This document shows positions 1 to 8,814 of a stretch of 46,643 nucleotides of DNA, one piece after another. Position numbers and translations under genes: made by a program. The notes below the pieces were generated by a model that was not told the DNA's origin, searched no databases, and saw nothing but the letters and a program-made list of their open reading frames with translations. The DNA lies in contig DWXS01000028.1 in assembly GCA_019119045.1 (NCBI GenBank), positions 1-46,643 of the forward strand, read 5' to 3'. Source of the DNA: Candidatus Mailhella merdavium (GTDB lineage: Bacteria; Desulfobacterota; Desulfovibrionia; Desulfovibrionales; Desulfovibrionaceae). Every line of letters starts with the position of its first letter. The stretch's first letter is position 1.

Positions 1-664
1 GTTCGTCCCCTTCACCATCCTGATATCTGTGGAGTACGGCGTGCATCTGTTCCCATGAGCTGATGAATATGTTCACACCATCCGTTCCCAATGTCAGACA
101 ACAGGCTACGCCGCCATTTTCCACATGTTTCCCTTCCCCGGCAGCCTTGATTGCAGCGTTATAGGTCGCCGGGTCGGTGTAAAAATAGGCGACGAATTCG
201 TGAGGATTCTGCTTCAATTTCCCGAGAAATTCCTTGAACGATGCCTCCAGAGTCCTTGAATCTTCACCGTCGGCGGCACGCATGATGAAGTCAAAGTCCA
301 TATCATCGGAGAGAACCATATACAGGACATAGGGAGATTCCTTAAATCCCTGCATGGCAGACGCCAAAGAGGCATCCGACAGGGGCGCCGTCAGAGTGAT
401 GGAATCCAGAACATCGTCACGGACATGGAAACTGCCCTGCCAGTCTTTTCCTCCGAATATGACGTTTCCGCAAAGAATGTGAGGAAAGGATTCATCACAG
501 ACGCCTACCTCACGCCGGGCCAGTTCTTCCCTGTTCATGCCGAGCGTAAAATCCGTGATATGGGGAGCGGCGGGAGAAGAATGCGGCTCTCCCAGTACGA
601 AGGTTGCGGCCGATATCAGGCATATCAGAAGCGGCGCGACTTTGCCGCCAAACATGCGGAACAT
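1..664 (-). CDS. Secreted protein of unknown function (partial, C-terminus outside window)
   Basis: The reverse strand stays open from an ATG at 664 to the left edge, giving at least 221 residues and no stop. The start is supported by a GGAG six bases upstream; a second in-frame ATG lies at 655. The first 30 or so residues look like a signal peptide: basic start (MFRMFGGK), hydrophobic stretch (LLICLISAATFVLG), then a small-residue region. The mature part opens with ITDFTLGMNREELARRE, a layout seen in small periplasmic proteins with a conserved Gly-Met turn. Two cysteines follow (VCDESFPHILCG) and could form a disulfide. I recognise no family. It is divergent from the response regulator gene at 855, so it could be a target or sensor partner of that two-component system, but that is only inferred from position. 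Confidence 0.7.
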   Translation of the reverse strand, partial: MFRMFGGKVAPLLICLISAATFVLGEPHSSPAAPHITDFTLGMNREELARREVGVCDESFPHILCGNVIFGGKDWQGSFHVRDDVLDSITLTAPLSDASLASAMQGFKESPYVLYMVLSDDMDFDFIMRAADGEDSRTLEASFKEFLGKLKQNPHEFVAYFYTDPATYNAAIKAAGEGKHVENGGVACCLTLGTDGVNIFISSWEQMHAVLHRYQDGEGDE

Positions 665-762
665 GAATACTCCATATATGACTGCTCCAGGGGCAGGGAT
701 GGAAATGGATACTATTTTCCTGTAATATAGCAGAAGGACATTCCATGAAGCAAGTAAGGCGA

Positions 763-779
763 ATGCTGAACTTCAGCAT
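763..779. promoter_or_regulatory. Perfect 17-bp palindrome in divergent promoter region
   Basis: ATGCTGAA-C-TTCAGCAT is a perfect 8+1+8 inverted repeat, lying 76 bp before the response regulator start and about 100 bp before the divergent secreted-protein gene. It is a candidate operator, possibly for the response regulator itself, though OmpR-family sites are usually direct repeats. The binding protein is unknown. Confidence 0.35.
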
Positions 780-854
780 GAAGAGTCCGTTCTTGAAGAG
801 CTGTTCTCCCGATGGTATACTTATGGTCTCAAACCGTTGCCGGCCGGATATATC

Positions 855-1583
855 ATGCAGGAATACGACCCCATATTTGTTGTTGATGATGACGAGGTTC
901 TGCGCGGACAGATTGTTTCCTATCTGCTCTCTCACGGATATACGGCCACGGGCTTTCCCGATGTTTCCTCCGCGGAATCTGCACTGAAGACACAGAACTG
1001 CTCGCTGCTGCTGCTCGACATCATGCTTCCAGGAGAGGACGGGCTCTCTTTCTGCCGACGCCTGCGCTCCCGGTCAGCCGTTCCCATTATTTTTCTGAGC
1101 GCGCTGGGCGAATTGACGGATCGTGTCGTCGGTCTCGAACTTGGCGCGGACGACTATCTCGTCAAGCCCTTTTCCTCCCGGGAACTGCTGGCCCGCATCC
1201 GTACGCTGCTCCGCCGGATGGACTCACTGCCCCCCTTCCCCACTCCCCCCAGACCTGTGAAAGCCTACCATTTTTCAGGATGGACGATGGAGCCGCGAAC
1301 CCGCCTGCTGATTGATCCCTCCGGCCTTGCAGGAAATCTCAGTGCGGCAGAATTCCGTCTGCTCCGGGCCTTTTTGGAACACCCTCATGAAGTTCTGGAA
1401 CGTGAAACGCTGCTGGAAGTCATTCAGCGGCGAAGCGCAGATGTCTTTGATCGTGTGCTGGACGTACAGATATCCCGTCTGCGTTCAAGACTGGGTGAAA
1501 GCGCAAAAGAGCAGCGTCTGATCAAAACGGCACGGGGAGACGGGTATCTTTTTGCCGCCGACGTGGAAAAGGAAACGGAATGA
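855..1583 (+). CDS. OmpR-family two-component response regulator
   Basis: This 242-residue protein has a receiver domain at about residues 6-118 and a winged-helix DNA-binding domain at about 140-238. The acidic pocket is VDDDE (10-14), the phospho-acceptor is Asp55 in LLLLDIMLPGEDG, the switch residue is Ser82 and the conserved Lys is Lys104 in YLVKPF. The C-terminus carries the typical DVQISRLRSRL recognition helix and a GDGYLF wing. I chose ATG 855; an in-frame TTG at 837 is possible but has no ribosome binding site. Its last four bases overlap the kinase gene (ATGA), so the two are co-translated. It should be phosphorylated by that kinase and act as a DNA-binding regulator. Its targets are unknown; the divergent secreted protein gene is one candidate. 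Confidence 0.93.
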   Translation: MQEYDPIFVVDDDEVLRGQIVSYLLSHGYTATGFPDVSSAESALKTQNCSLLLLDIMLPGEDGLSFCRRLRSRSAVPIIFLSALGELTDRVVGLELGADDYLVKPFSSRELLARIRTLLRRMDSLPPFPTPPRPVKAYHFSGWTMEPRTRLLIDPSGLAGNLSAAEFRLLRAFLEHPHEVLERETLLEVIQRRSADVFDRVLDVQISRLRSRLGESAKEQRLIKTARGDGYLFAADVEKETE

Positions 1584-3037
1584 GCCTCAGCAAAGTACAG
1601 GGCGCAGGAAGAGCAAGCAGCCTTACGCTCCGACTCGTCGGACTGCTGACCGTCGCCCTGCTTCTGATTCAGACCGGAGTTTTTTTCTGGACGCTGCATA
1701 TGCGCGCCCAGGAACAGCTCATGCTCATCGCCAGCGACAGGGCGCGACTGGCCGTAACCCTGTATCAGGTTCTGGAACAGCTTCCGGCTGAAGAAAAGGC
1801 TCTGGCCGAGAAAAAACTCGTATACAGCAATTTTACGCTGTCGATTATTCCGGCAAATGAGCATCCAATCTTCACTCAAGGGCAATCTCAGGAAAGCCTG
1901 CTGCTGCGGCGAAGATTGCGGGAACTGTTCAGTCTCGTCTATCCGGACTCCCCACTCGGAGAACGCATCCTCACCGATGTGGAAGAGATTGGGGATCGCT
2001 GGAGCATACGGCCTTCTCTGGATTTGCTTGGTCCTTACGGTTTCATTGCCTTTCGGGGCAAAGCCGCCGTTCCCTTCACTGATGCGACCTGGCTCCAGAT
2101 TGACTACAAGGCCATTCCCCATATCTCAGATAATCTTTTCGGTCTGCTTATGGAATTAACCATTCAACTTGCGCTGCAAATTCTGCTGACCGTCGTCATC
2201 ATCCGTCTGGTTACCCGCCCTCTGCGCCAGCTTGCAGGCGTAGCGGAAAAGCTTCCTCCCGATCTGCCGGAAGAAGCTCTGAACGAACTGCCCTCCTCCG
2301 GCGCGCGTGAAGTTGTACAGACAGCTCAGGCTCTCCGAACCATGCTTGCCCGCATCCGGGAATTTGTGGAAGAACGTATGCGTCTGCTGGCCTGTCTATC
2401 CCATGACCTTCGGACGCCCATCGCCCGTCTACGTCTTCAGTTGGAAAACGAACCGCACCTCAAAAATCCGGAACTGGTCTTCGATGCGCTTGGCGAACTG
2501 CAAAATCTTGCGGAAAGCGCCATTGAACTCGCCCGTTCCGGGCAGGACGGCGAACCTGTGCGCCGTACAAGTCTGAAAGCTCTCCTGGAAAGTATTGTGG
2601 CCGACTTTGAAGAATATGACGATCTGGCCGGCAGCGAATGTCTGGAAGAACCAGACTGTCGTCTGCGACTGTTTGTCGAACGGGACGCCCAGTGCCTGAT
2701 CAGACCTGCGGCCTTCCGTCGCTGTGTGGAAAACCTTGTGTCCAACGCGCTTACCTATGGTCAGAATGCAACGCTTTTTCTTACTGTGGAAAACGGCAAG
2801 GCATGCATCAGAATAGAAGATGACGGCCCGGGTCTTCCGACTGAAAAACTGGAGGAAGTTTTCCAGCCCTTTTACCGCATGGAAGGCACAAGGTCCCGGC
2901 ACCGTCATGGTACGGGGCTGGGGCTGGCCATCGCCCGGGATATCGCTCACAGAAACGGTGCGGAAATCAGTCTTGCCAACCGTCCGGAAGGAGGACTTGC
3001 CGCCACGCTGCTTCTCCCTCTCGCGCCCGATGCATAA
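1580..3037 (+). CDS. EnvZ-like membrane sensor histidine kinase
   Basis: The 485-residue kinase has a first membrane segment at about residues 17-38, a periplasmic domain of about 150 residues, a second membrane segment at about 188-210, and a HAMP linker starting at VTRPLRQLAGVAEKLP. The H-box SHDLRTPIARLRLQLE contains the phospho-acceptor His275. The ATPase part shows the N-box (ENLVSNALTYG), G1-box (EDDGPGLP), F-box (FQPFYR) and G2-box (GTGLGLAIA). HDLRTPIARLRL is the hallmark of the EnvZ/RstB type. It is translationally coupled to the response regulator by a 4-bp overlap. The signal sensed by the periplasmic domain cannot be deduced. No clear intrinsic terminator follows on this strand; the next hairpin serves the convergent sulfotransferase gene. 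Confidence 0.93.
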   Translation: MSLSKVQGAGRASSLTLRLVGLLTVALLLIQTGVFFWTLHMRAQEQLMLIASDRARLAVTLYQVLEQLPAEEKALAEKKLVYSNFTLSIIPANEHPIFTQGQSQESLLLRRRLRELFSLVYPDSPLGERILTDVEEIGDRWSIRPSLDLLGPYGFIAFRGKAAVPFTDATWLQIDYKAIPHISDNLFGLLMELTIQLALQILLTVVIIRLVTRPLRQLAGVAEKLPPDLPEEALNELPSSGAREVVQTAQALRTMLARIREFVEERMRLLACLSHDLRTPIARLRLQLENEPHLKNPELVFDALGELQNLAESAIELARSGQDGEPVRRTSLKALLESIVADFEEYDDLAGSECLEEPDCRLRLFVERDAQCLIRPAAFRRCVENLVSNALTYGQNATLFLTVENGKACIRIEDDGPGLPTEKLEEVFQPFYRMEGTRSRHRHGTGLGLAIARDIAHRNGAEISLANRPEGGLAATLLLPLAPDA

Positions 3038-3100
3038 GCAGGCCGGATTAGGCTCTCGCACCTCTCCCCAGGCCGACAGGCTCCTGCCCTGAGGCTTCAT

Positions 3101-3133
3101 AAAAATAAAAAGAGCGTACCCCGCAGGGTACGC
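3101..3133 (-). terminator. Intrinsic terminator of the sulfotransferase gene
   Basis: On the reverse strand GCGTACCC-TGCG-GGGTACGC is followed by a T-rich tract (TCTTTTTATTTTT). The eight-pair stem lies 29 bp beyond the stop codon at 3162. Confidence 0.8.
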
Positions 3134-3161
3134 CCATGAATGAGTTCAGATTCTTTGCCGA

Positions 3162-4730
3162 TTAATAGCTGTGCATGCCCTGCGGCTCTTCATCTGCCAC
3201 TTCTTCCTCAGCGGCGGACTCCCCAGCCGCGTTCACCTTCACGACGTTCCCCTTGATACCGCTCGTCGCATACTCGCCTTTGTCGTTGGGGATCTGGAAC
3301 AGACTGTTGGCGGGCGGCGTCACGGACACTTCTTCAGGTTTCTGGAGCTGCGGGAAGAACTCATACGGAACTCTGTATGCCCGATAAAGAACTCCGCCGG
3401 ACGACATCGAATAGGGAGACATATATTCCCAGACCATTTCATAATCCGGGGTAAGTTCAAACACTCGCTCCATATCCCCTTCGGTAATCATGGTATTGCC
3501 GTTGGGCAGACGCTGCGCGTAGCTCACAAAGGGGCTGAAAAACTTGAATCCGTGGTGTCCGAGTATTCCTTTATGATTTTTATACCAGTCATACTCCCAC
3601 ACTATTTCCCTGGTGACGGGATTCATTTCCACCACACGGGAATAATCGCGCTTCACATTATGAAAACCCGTAAGGGGCGCAGCAGGGTTGGGTTCTCCAT
3701 AGCCTGCGGTTCCACCGTTATCAAAAAAGAGCAGATTGCCTTCTCCCGGCAACCCCTTGGGAATGATGTGCGCCCCGTGGGCCCCCACAATCTGGCCAAT
3801 GTTGGCATCGGGTGACCCCGGGCCGAAGTCCGGGCCGAGGCGCCAGACAATCTTGCCTGTTTTGCGATCCACTATCGCCATCAGGTTGGCGTCACGGCTG
3901 TTGAAAAGAATGTTATCGGGATGGAAGGCCGCGTATTTTACCGGGTCCTCGTCATACCACCTGTTCGGCCCTATATAGCTCAGGCAGTTGATGTGCAGCC
4001 AGTCGTAGCCTCCGCCGGGTTTCACCGTTGTCGCATGACGGGCGGCTACGGGGTTATCTTTCGGAGGATATTGCCGCATGGCCTTGAATGCCGCCTCCGT
4101 AAAGCCCAGCTCATCTATGTGATCAGAAGCCTTCCATTGCCAGAGAATCCTGCCGGAATCGTCCACCTCATAAAAAATTTCACTTACCAGCTGGATGCCT
4201 CTGTTGATTTTATCGTTGCGCTCGTTGATATGAGCAAGTACCAGCGTGATCCCGCCTTTACCGTCTGCCTGGCCCGGTACGGGATATACCGGAGTTCCCT
4301 TGCGCTGAAAATCATGGTGCTGACGGGCAATCCATGTTTTTCCATCCTTTGCGGGATGCCCCGGAATCTCCGGCACCTGCTGTCCGTTGCGGAATTCCCA
4401 GAGCTTTGTTCCGCCCAAATCCAGCTCTATCAAAGAAAGCGTATCCTGTTGGCCATCCTTCCATGTTCCGGTACCGGTTATGATACGTCCGCCGGGCAAC
4501 GCTTTGTTGGGCATTCCGTTGAATCCGGACCATTCCTTAACCAGGTTCCCGTTCATGTCTATGAGTCTGGGAACTTCATTCCCTATGAGTACATATCCGT
4601 TATATGCCTTGGAGGGATCATACTTTACCGTACCGGTGGGATAGGTGCTGGGCACGGCCTGAACCGTTCCCACAGCCCCCAACGCGGCAAGGCTTGCCAT
4701 ACAACAGGCTTTCAGCAGAAGCGCACGCAT
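3162..4730 (-). CDS. Periplasmic aryl-sulfate sulfotransferase (ASST family)
   Basis: The 522-residue precursor starts at ATG 4730, preceded by GGAGA at good spacing, and has a signal peptide (MRALLLKACCMASLAALGAVGTVQA). The mature protein is typical of arylsulfotransferases, which move a sulfate group from one phenolic ester to another phenol in the periplasm by a ping-pong mechanism through a sulfo-histidine. The expected conserved histidines appear in DWLHINCLSYIGPNR, GAHGAHIIPKG and HHGFKFF. The repeated Trp-rich pieces (KIVWRLGP, EIVWEYDWY, EMVWEYMSP) fit the beta-propeller fold. The C-terminus ends in an acidic tail. In uropathogenic E. coli assT is linked to dsbL-dsbI, but no thiol oxidase gene is seen here. 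The gene is monocistronic, ends in an intrinsic terminator, and is divergent from an M16 protease gene. The exact donor and acceptor cannot be told. Confidence 0.85.
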   Translation of the reverse strand: MRALLLKACCMASLAALGAVGTVQAVPSTYPTGTVKYDPSKAYNGYVLIGNEVPRLIDMNGNLVKEWSGFNGMPNKALPGGRIITGTGTWKDGQQDTLSLIELDLGGTKLWEFRNGQQVPEIPGHPAKDGKTWIARQHHDFQRKGTPVYPVPGQADGKGGITLVLAHINERNDKINRGIQLVSEIFYEVDDSGRILWQWKASDHIDELGFTEAAFKAMRQYPPKDNPVAARHATTVKPGGGYDWLHINCLSYIGPNRWYDEDPVKYAAFHPDNILFNSRDANLMAIVDRKTGKIVWRLGPDFGPGSPDANIGQIVGAHGAHIIPKGLPGEGNLLFFDNGGTAGYGEPNPAAPLTGFHNVKRDYSRVVEMNPVTREIVWEYDWYKNHKGILGHHGFKFFSPFVSYAQRLPNGNTMITEGDMERVFELTPDYEMVWEYMSPYSMSSGGVLYRAYRVPYEFFPQLQKPEEVSVTPPANSLFQIPNDKGEYATSGIKGNVVKVNAAGESAAEEEVADEEPQGMHSY

Positions 4731-4920
4731 GTATTCTCCTTTTGCAAAAGATTCATAAAACTATGCTCATGATACCAGTCCGGCAAAACCGCGCCTTTCA
4801 TACGTCTCTCGTTTCTTTACAAAACCTTGCACGTTATTGTGCCGTACAGGGAATGGCGGCAGACTTGCCAAAAGCGTTCATGGTATTACTTTAACATGAA
4901 TTCTGACAGAAGGAGTTTGC

Positions 4921-7680
4921 ATGAGCTATCTGCATGTTTCCTCTTTATTTAGCAAATCCGGTGTGCGGATCACCCGTGCGCTCAGTCCTCTGCTGCTGGC
5001 AGCACTCCTGTTTGTTCCGGGTCAGGCCGATGCGCTTGACAAGGCTCCCGGGACGGAGGCACAGACTTCGCCCCTTCAGGTAAAAAACGGCCCGCAGATT
5101 TTTCATCTCAAAAACGGTATGCGCGTCGTGGTCAAGGAAGACTCGCGCTTTCCTCTTGCTTCCGTCCGCTTGTATGTCAATGCCGGATCGGCCTGGGAAC
5201 GACCTGAAGAGGCCGGTATCAGTCATCTGCTCGAACACATGGTGTTCAAAGGGTCGAAAACGGGGCCGCGCGGCGTGGATAAGCAGGTAGAAAACGCCGG
5301 CGGCTATCTCAACGCTTCGACCTCCTACGATGAAACCATTTATCTGACGGATCTGCCCGCTGCCCAGTGGAAAACAGCTATTCGGGCTGTAAGGGATCTT
5401 GCCTTTGATCCCCTGCTCAAGCAGGCGGATCTTGACGCCGAACGCGAAGTGGTTCTTGCGGAAAAGAAGCAGCGCGGAGACAGCCCCTGGACACGACTTT
5501 TCCATGAAAGCTTTGCGCTAGCCTTCAGGGGAACACCCTATGAGCGTCCTGTCATCGGGTATGAAGACACCCTGCGCGCCGCTACGCCCGCAAGCATCCG
5601 CGCCTATATTCAACGGCTCTACGATCCCCGGGACATGCTGCTCATGGTGGCTGGCGATGTGAATGCTGACGATGTGGTTCGGGAAGCCGATCATCTTTTC
5701 GGCTCCTATGCAAATCGTAACACATCCCGTGTTCCGGACAGCATAGATCCCCTGCTGCTGAGTCACGGTACGCAGGTAAAGGTGGTAAAAGGGCCGTGGA
5801 ACAAGGCTCTGGTCAGCGTCATTTTTCCCCTTCCCGCCGAAGGGGATGCCCTGCTGCCAGCCGCCGATGTGCTGGCCCGCCTGCTTGCCGGCGACGATAC
5901 CGCCCTGCTGCCGCGCGAACTGCGGCTTGAGAAGCATGTTGTGGACGATATAGGTGCATCGGTCATGCCGCTCCGCCGCGTCGGGGCCTTCATGATCATG
6001 GCACAGATGGACGCGGGCAACATCACGGCCTTTGTCGAAGATCTGGCCTCCCAGCTGAAAGGACTCAAGGAATCCGAATTCAGCGACGCGGCGTTTGACC
6101 GCGCCAAGCTCAATCTGGAAGATGATTTTTACAGAGCGCAGGAAAGCGTAGCCGGTATTGCCGACCTGTATGGAGATCTGGCATTTCACTCACCGGACGA
6201 TCCGGACGGACACAACTATCTTGCCGCCATCCGCGGAGTAAGCCGCGCTCAAGTACAGGAAGTCATCAATACATGGCTCAGACCGGATGCCATGACGCTG
6301 GTGGCTCTTGCCCAGGAAAACAACGCTGCCCCCGACGAAGCCGCGCTGAAAAAGACCCTTTCCGACACATGGCCCGCCGCACAGCAGGACGATGAAGGAA
6401 AACAGAGCCGGACGCAGACTTCGGATTCATCCCTGAACGATGAAGTCATCCCGCTGGGAGAAGGCCGCACGCTGGTTCTGCGGCCCGATCGCAGTCTGCC
6501 CTACGTTTCGGCAACGCTGCTGTTTGAGGGCGGAGACGAACTCGCTTCCACTCTGCCGGATCTGGACATGCGGAAAGCGGGTGTTGCCCCGGAAGGACTC
6601 GCTTCGTTGACGGCGGATGTGCTGGCGTCTGGAACGAAAAAACGCGACTATACCGAAATGAGCGCCTATCTTGCCGATCGGGCCGCAGGCCTGAGCGCAG
6701 GCGCCACATCCCGCGGATTTTCTCTTTCCATTGACGCCCCGACGCGCTTCGAAAAAGACCTCTTTTCCCTGCTTGAAGAAATCCTGAAGGCTCCCGCCTT
6801 CCGCAAGGAAGACCTGGAGCGCGTCAAACGCGAACATCTGGCCTCCGTTGCGACGCAGGAAGAAAGCGTCACAGGCCTGCTCAGCCGGAATCTCAATCAT
6901 TTTCTTTTTCCCGACGATTTCTACGGTTATCGCTCCGGCGGCACGGCGCAGAGCATTGCAGCCGCCACCCGGCAGGATCTTCTGGACTTCTGGAAAGCGC
7001 AGGAGGCCAAACCGTGGGTGCTTTCGGTCGCGGGAAATTTCGCCAGAGAAGACGTCATTGCCTTTGCCAAATCCCTGCCCGCTCCCGCGCAGGGAAACCG
7101 TGAACAGGAAAAGGAACCGGTCTGGACGACAAACAAACAACTTTCTCTGAACCTGCCCGGCAGGGAACAGGCTGCATACATCATGCTGTTCCCCACGGTA
7201 CCGCTGGAATCGCCGGACGCTCCGGCTATCCAGCTGCTCTCTGCCTCGCTGGGAGGTTTCGGCGGTATGCTGCATCAGGAACTGCGGGAAAAGCAGAGTC
7301 TCGGCTACTCAGTCAGCCCCACAAACTGGGCAGGTCAGGACGCCGGATTCATCGGGTTTACCATCATCGCTTCGCCGGAAAATCTGGACAAGGCCGAAAA
7401 CAGCTTCAAAGCCATTGCACGTGAAATCACGCAGAAGCCTCTGCCTGCCGAAACCGTGAATCGAGCCAAGGCCATGCTGGAAGCTCAGTATTATCGGGGC
7501 CAGCAGTCCCGGGCGGGTCGAGCCGCAGCCGGAGCCTCGCACGCATTGCATGGCCGCCCACTGGACTACGGCAAGAAGTTTCTCGACGAGGCCCTGAAGC
7601 TGACCCCACAGGATCTGCTCCAAGTGGCCCGGAAATATATTCGGCCCGATGCCGCATACACGCTCACAGTCAGACCGTAA
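4921..7680 (+). CDS. M16 family zinc metalloprotease, two-repeat, exported
   Basis: The 919-residue protein starts at ATG 4921 behind GAAGGAG and carries an N-terminal signal or anchor (hydrophobic LLLAALLFVPGQADA, residues 24-38). The inverted zinc motif HLLEH is at residues 102-106 and the distal ligand Glu181 lies in EREVVLAEKKQRGD, at the spacing expected for pitrilysin-type peptidases. A second, non-catalytic M16 half follows from about residue 480; its R/Y-type substrate clamp is in SLGGFGGMLHQELREKQSLGYSV. Such proteins degrade peptides or process small proteins in the periplasm. It is monocistronic with a terminator downstream. The substrate is unknown and the neighbours do not help. 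Confidence 0.93.
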   Translation: MSYLHVSSLFSKSGVRITRALSPLLLAALLFVPGQADALDKAPGTEAQTSPLQVKNGPQIFHLKNGMRVVVKEDSRFPLASVRLYVNAGSAWERPEEAGISHLLEHMVFKGSKTGPRGVDKQVENAGGYLNASTSYDETIYLTDLPAAQWKTAIRAVRDLAFDPLLKQADLDAEREVVLAEKKQRGDSPWTRLFHESFALAFRGTPYERPVIGYEDTLRAATPASIRAYIQRLYDPRDMLLMVAGDVNADDVVREADHLFGSYANRNTSRVPDSIDPLLLSHGTQVKVVKGPWNKALVSVIFPLPAEGDALLPAADVLARLLAGDDTALLPRELRLEKHVVDDIGASVMPLRRVGAFMIMAQMDAGNITAFVEDLASQLKGLKESEFSDAAFDRAKLNLEDDFYRAQESVAGIADLYGDLAFHSPDDPDGHNYLAAIRGVSRAQVQEVINTWLRPDAMTLVALAQENNAAPDEAALKKTLSDTWPAAQQDDEGKQSRTQTSDSSLNDEVIPLGEGRTLVLRPDRSLPYVSATLLFEGGDELASTLPDLDMRKAGVAPEGLASLTADVLASGTKKRDYTEMSAYLADRAAGLSAGATSRGFSLSIDAPTRFEKDLFSLLEEILKAPAFRKEDLERVKREHLASVATQEESVTGLLSRNLNHFLFPDDFYGYRSGGTAQSIAAATRQDLLDFWKAQEAKPWVLSVAGNFAREDVIAFAKSLPAPAQGNREQEKEPVWTTNKQLSLNLPGREQAAYIMLFPTVPLESPDAPAIQLLSASLGGFGGMLHQELREKQSLGYSVSPTNWAGQDAGFIGFTIIASPENLDKAENSFKAIAREITQKPLPAETVNRAKAMLEAQYYRGQQSRAGRAAAGASHALHGRPLDYGKKFLDEALKLTPQDLLQVARKYIRPDAAYTLTVRP

Positions 7681-7690
7681 ACACATCGGA

Positions 7691-7745
7691 GAGAACCGCA
7701 CAGACTCCACATCAACCAGTGGATAATGTTGTCGGTTCTCTTTTA
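7691..7745 (+). terminator. Probable terminator of the M16 protease gene
   Basis: GAGAACCG (7691-7698) pairs with CGGTTCTC (7733-7740), followed by TTTTAC. The loop of 34 bases is long, so strength is uncertain; a stronger plus-strand hairpin lies at 8046. Confidence 0.5.
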
Positions 7746-7995
7746 CTTTATACAGCGCATTATCCCTCTAACAAGTCGGAGGTGCGCTTGTTGCGCAGAA
7801 GGTAAATCACAAAAAAATACATAAAATCTATTCTCATGCCTTTCCGTAATACATATCGGAAGTATTGCATTTGCGCCGGCATGAATTGACGGTATTCGTC
7901 CGGGCATCGTCTGCCTCACCCGAAATTTCGGAGAAGACGCCCCTGTCATTTTATTTAAATAATGGAATGAGACAAATATTCGCGCCGAAATGACA

Positions 7996-8026
7996 ATAAA
8001 AAAGAGGCAGATTGTCGGCCTGCCTC
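7996..8026 (-). terminator. Terminator of the OsmC-family gene
   Basis: On the reverse strand GAGGCAG (8020-8026) and CTGCCTC (8004-8010) form a stem around a nine-base loop, followed by TTTTTTATT. It lies about 105 bp beyond the stop codon. Confidence 0.6.
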
Positions 8027-8045
8027 TCATACTTCTTTTCCAATC

Positions 8046-8080
8046 GCCCCGGAAGACCTTCCGTCATTCCGGGGCTTTTT
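8046..8080 (+). terminator. Plus-strand intrinsic terminator
   Basis: GCCCCGGAA (8046-8054) pairs with TTCCGGGGC (8067-8075) and is followed by TTTTT. It would stop read-through from the protease gene before the convergent OsmC gene. Confidence 0.7.
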
Positions 8081-8131
8081 CACAACCGTGTTTTCTCCGG
8101 CGGGACGACATAGACTACGCCGGAGGAAATC

Positions 8132-8569
8132 CTATTCCTCGTCGCAGTCAAGCTCGAGATTGTATGTTACCGGAAAGGCCCCTTCCAGCGAGCCGGTTAT
8201 CAGACAGCCCTGACGCATGATCTTGGACACGCGGTCAAAGATGAACTCGTACTCCTCGTCCATATGCACTGTCACGTCAAGAGTCATGCCCACCACACGA
8301 CCGCGCCCCTTATCGTCGATTCCTGTTTCCACCGTGGCGCGCCCCTCAATGCTGCGGTATCTGGCGTCGCGTGATTCCAGAGCTTTGTCCAGCGCGGCGC
8401 AGTAGCAGTACAGAGCGGAGGCGGCTAGCAGCTTTTTCGCCGTGCCGGGGCGTTCCTCCGCGGGAACCGCACCGTTGTCCAGATGGAGTGTTCCGAACAG
8501 GCCGGATTCCATATCGAGATCAATAATGTCGCCCTTGCGGGTCATACGGATGCTTTGCTGATGAGACAT
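8132..8569 (-). CDS. OsmC family protein
   Basis: The 145-residue protein starts at ATG 8569, preceded by GGAGGA at ideal spacing; the open frame runs further upstream but without a better start. The pattern LFGTLHLDNG...AASALYCYCAALDKALE...VVGMTLDVTVHMDEEYEFIFDRVSKIMRQGCLITGSLEGAFPVTYNLEL is that of the OsmC/YhfA fold: a beta-rich start, the long helix with one cysteine pair, and a Gly-Cys-Leu in the second half. OsmC/Ohr proteins reduce organic hydroperoxides through two cysteines; here Cys residues lie in the YCYC and QGCL segments, so a redox role is possible, but YhfA-like members have no proven activity. A very good sigma-54 promoter lies about 100 bp upstream (8677-8692), and the divergent neighbour is a sigma-54 activator, which suggests direct control by it. 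Confidence 0.85.
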   Translation of the reverse strand: MSHQQSIRMTRKGDIIDLDMESGLFGTLHLDNGAVPAEERPGTAKKLLAASALYCYCAALDKALESRDARYRSIEGRATVETGIDDKGRGRVVGMTLDVTVHMDEEYEFIFDRVSKIMRQGCLITGSLEGAFPVTYNLELDCDEE

Positions 8570-8676
8570 GGCGTCCTCCGGGAAAGACTTGGGCGGACAA
8601 TCCGGCCGCCGCATGGTTGTACGATATGTCGCTCCTCCCGCCGCTTCACGCTCGGGAAGAATCTGCGCGGAAAACA

Positions 8677-8692
8677 AGCATTTTTCGTGCCA
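8677..8692 (-). promoter_or_regulatory. Sigma-54 promoter for the OsmC gene
   Basis: The reverse strand reads TGGCACGAAAAATGCT: the -24 GG and -12 GC are exactly 10 bases apart and the -24 box matches the TGGCACG consensus fully. The predicted start is near 8666, about 97 bases before the ATG. The palindrome at 8770-8783 sits about 110 bp upstream of that start, the usual place for an enhancer-binding protein. Confidence 0.75.
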
Positions 8693-8769
8693 TACATGCC
8701 TGTATCGCAACATGCTGGAATATAGCGGACAGCTTCATCCTTGACGGAGTCTTTCTTCCATGTCAGACA

Positions 8770-8783
8770 CGACATATCTGTCG
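8770..8783. promoter_or_regulatory. Candidate enhancer site CGACA-N4-TGTCG (site 1)
   Basis: CGACATATCTGTCG has inverted arms CGACA/TGTCG around four bases. It lies 32 bp upstream of the sigma-54 activator start and about 110 bp upstream of the predicted OsmC transcription start. The same motif recurs at 16989-17002 and, with one base changed, at 16901-16914, both in another sigma-54-controlled divergent region. A CGACA half-site follows at 8791. This is the pattern expected of an activator that binds its own control region. Confidence 0.6.
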
Positions 8784-8814
8784 CGTAGCGCGACATCCCC
8801 GCAAGGAGCCTGTC

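Larger units (their letters stand above)
7746..8131. other. Intergenic region between convergent genes
   Basis: About 390 bp without a supported gene separate the protease and OsmC genes. The open frames here lack ribosome binding sites and protein-like composition. It holds the two facing terminators listed separately (7996-8026 minus, 8046-8080 plus) and an AT-rich stretch around 7930-8003. Confidence 0.6.

Noticed and set aside
4836..4856. A sigma-54-like sequence upstream of the sulfotransferase gene
   Set aside because: On the minus strand GGCAC and TGC are present, but GG and GC are 11 bases apart. Sigma-54 promoters need 10.
7743..8030. A 95-residue minus-strand open frame after the protease gene
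   Set aside because: It covers the terminators of both neighbouring genes and has no ribosome binding site or protein-like pattern.
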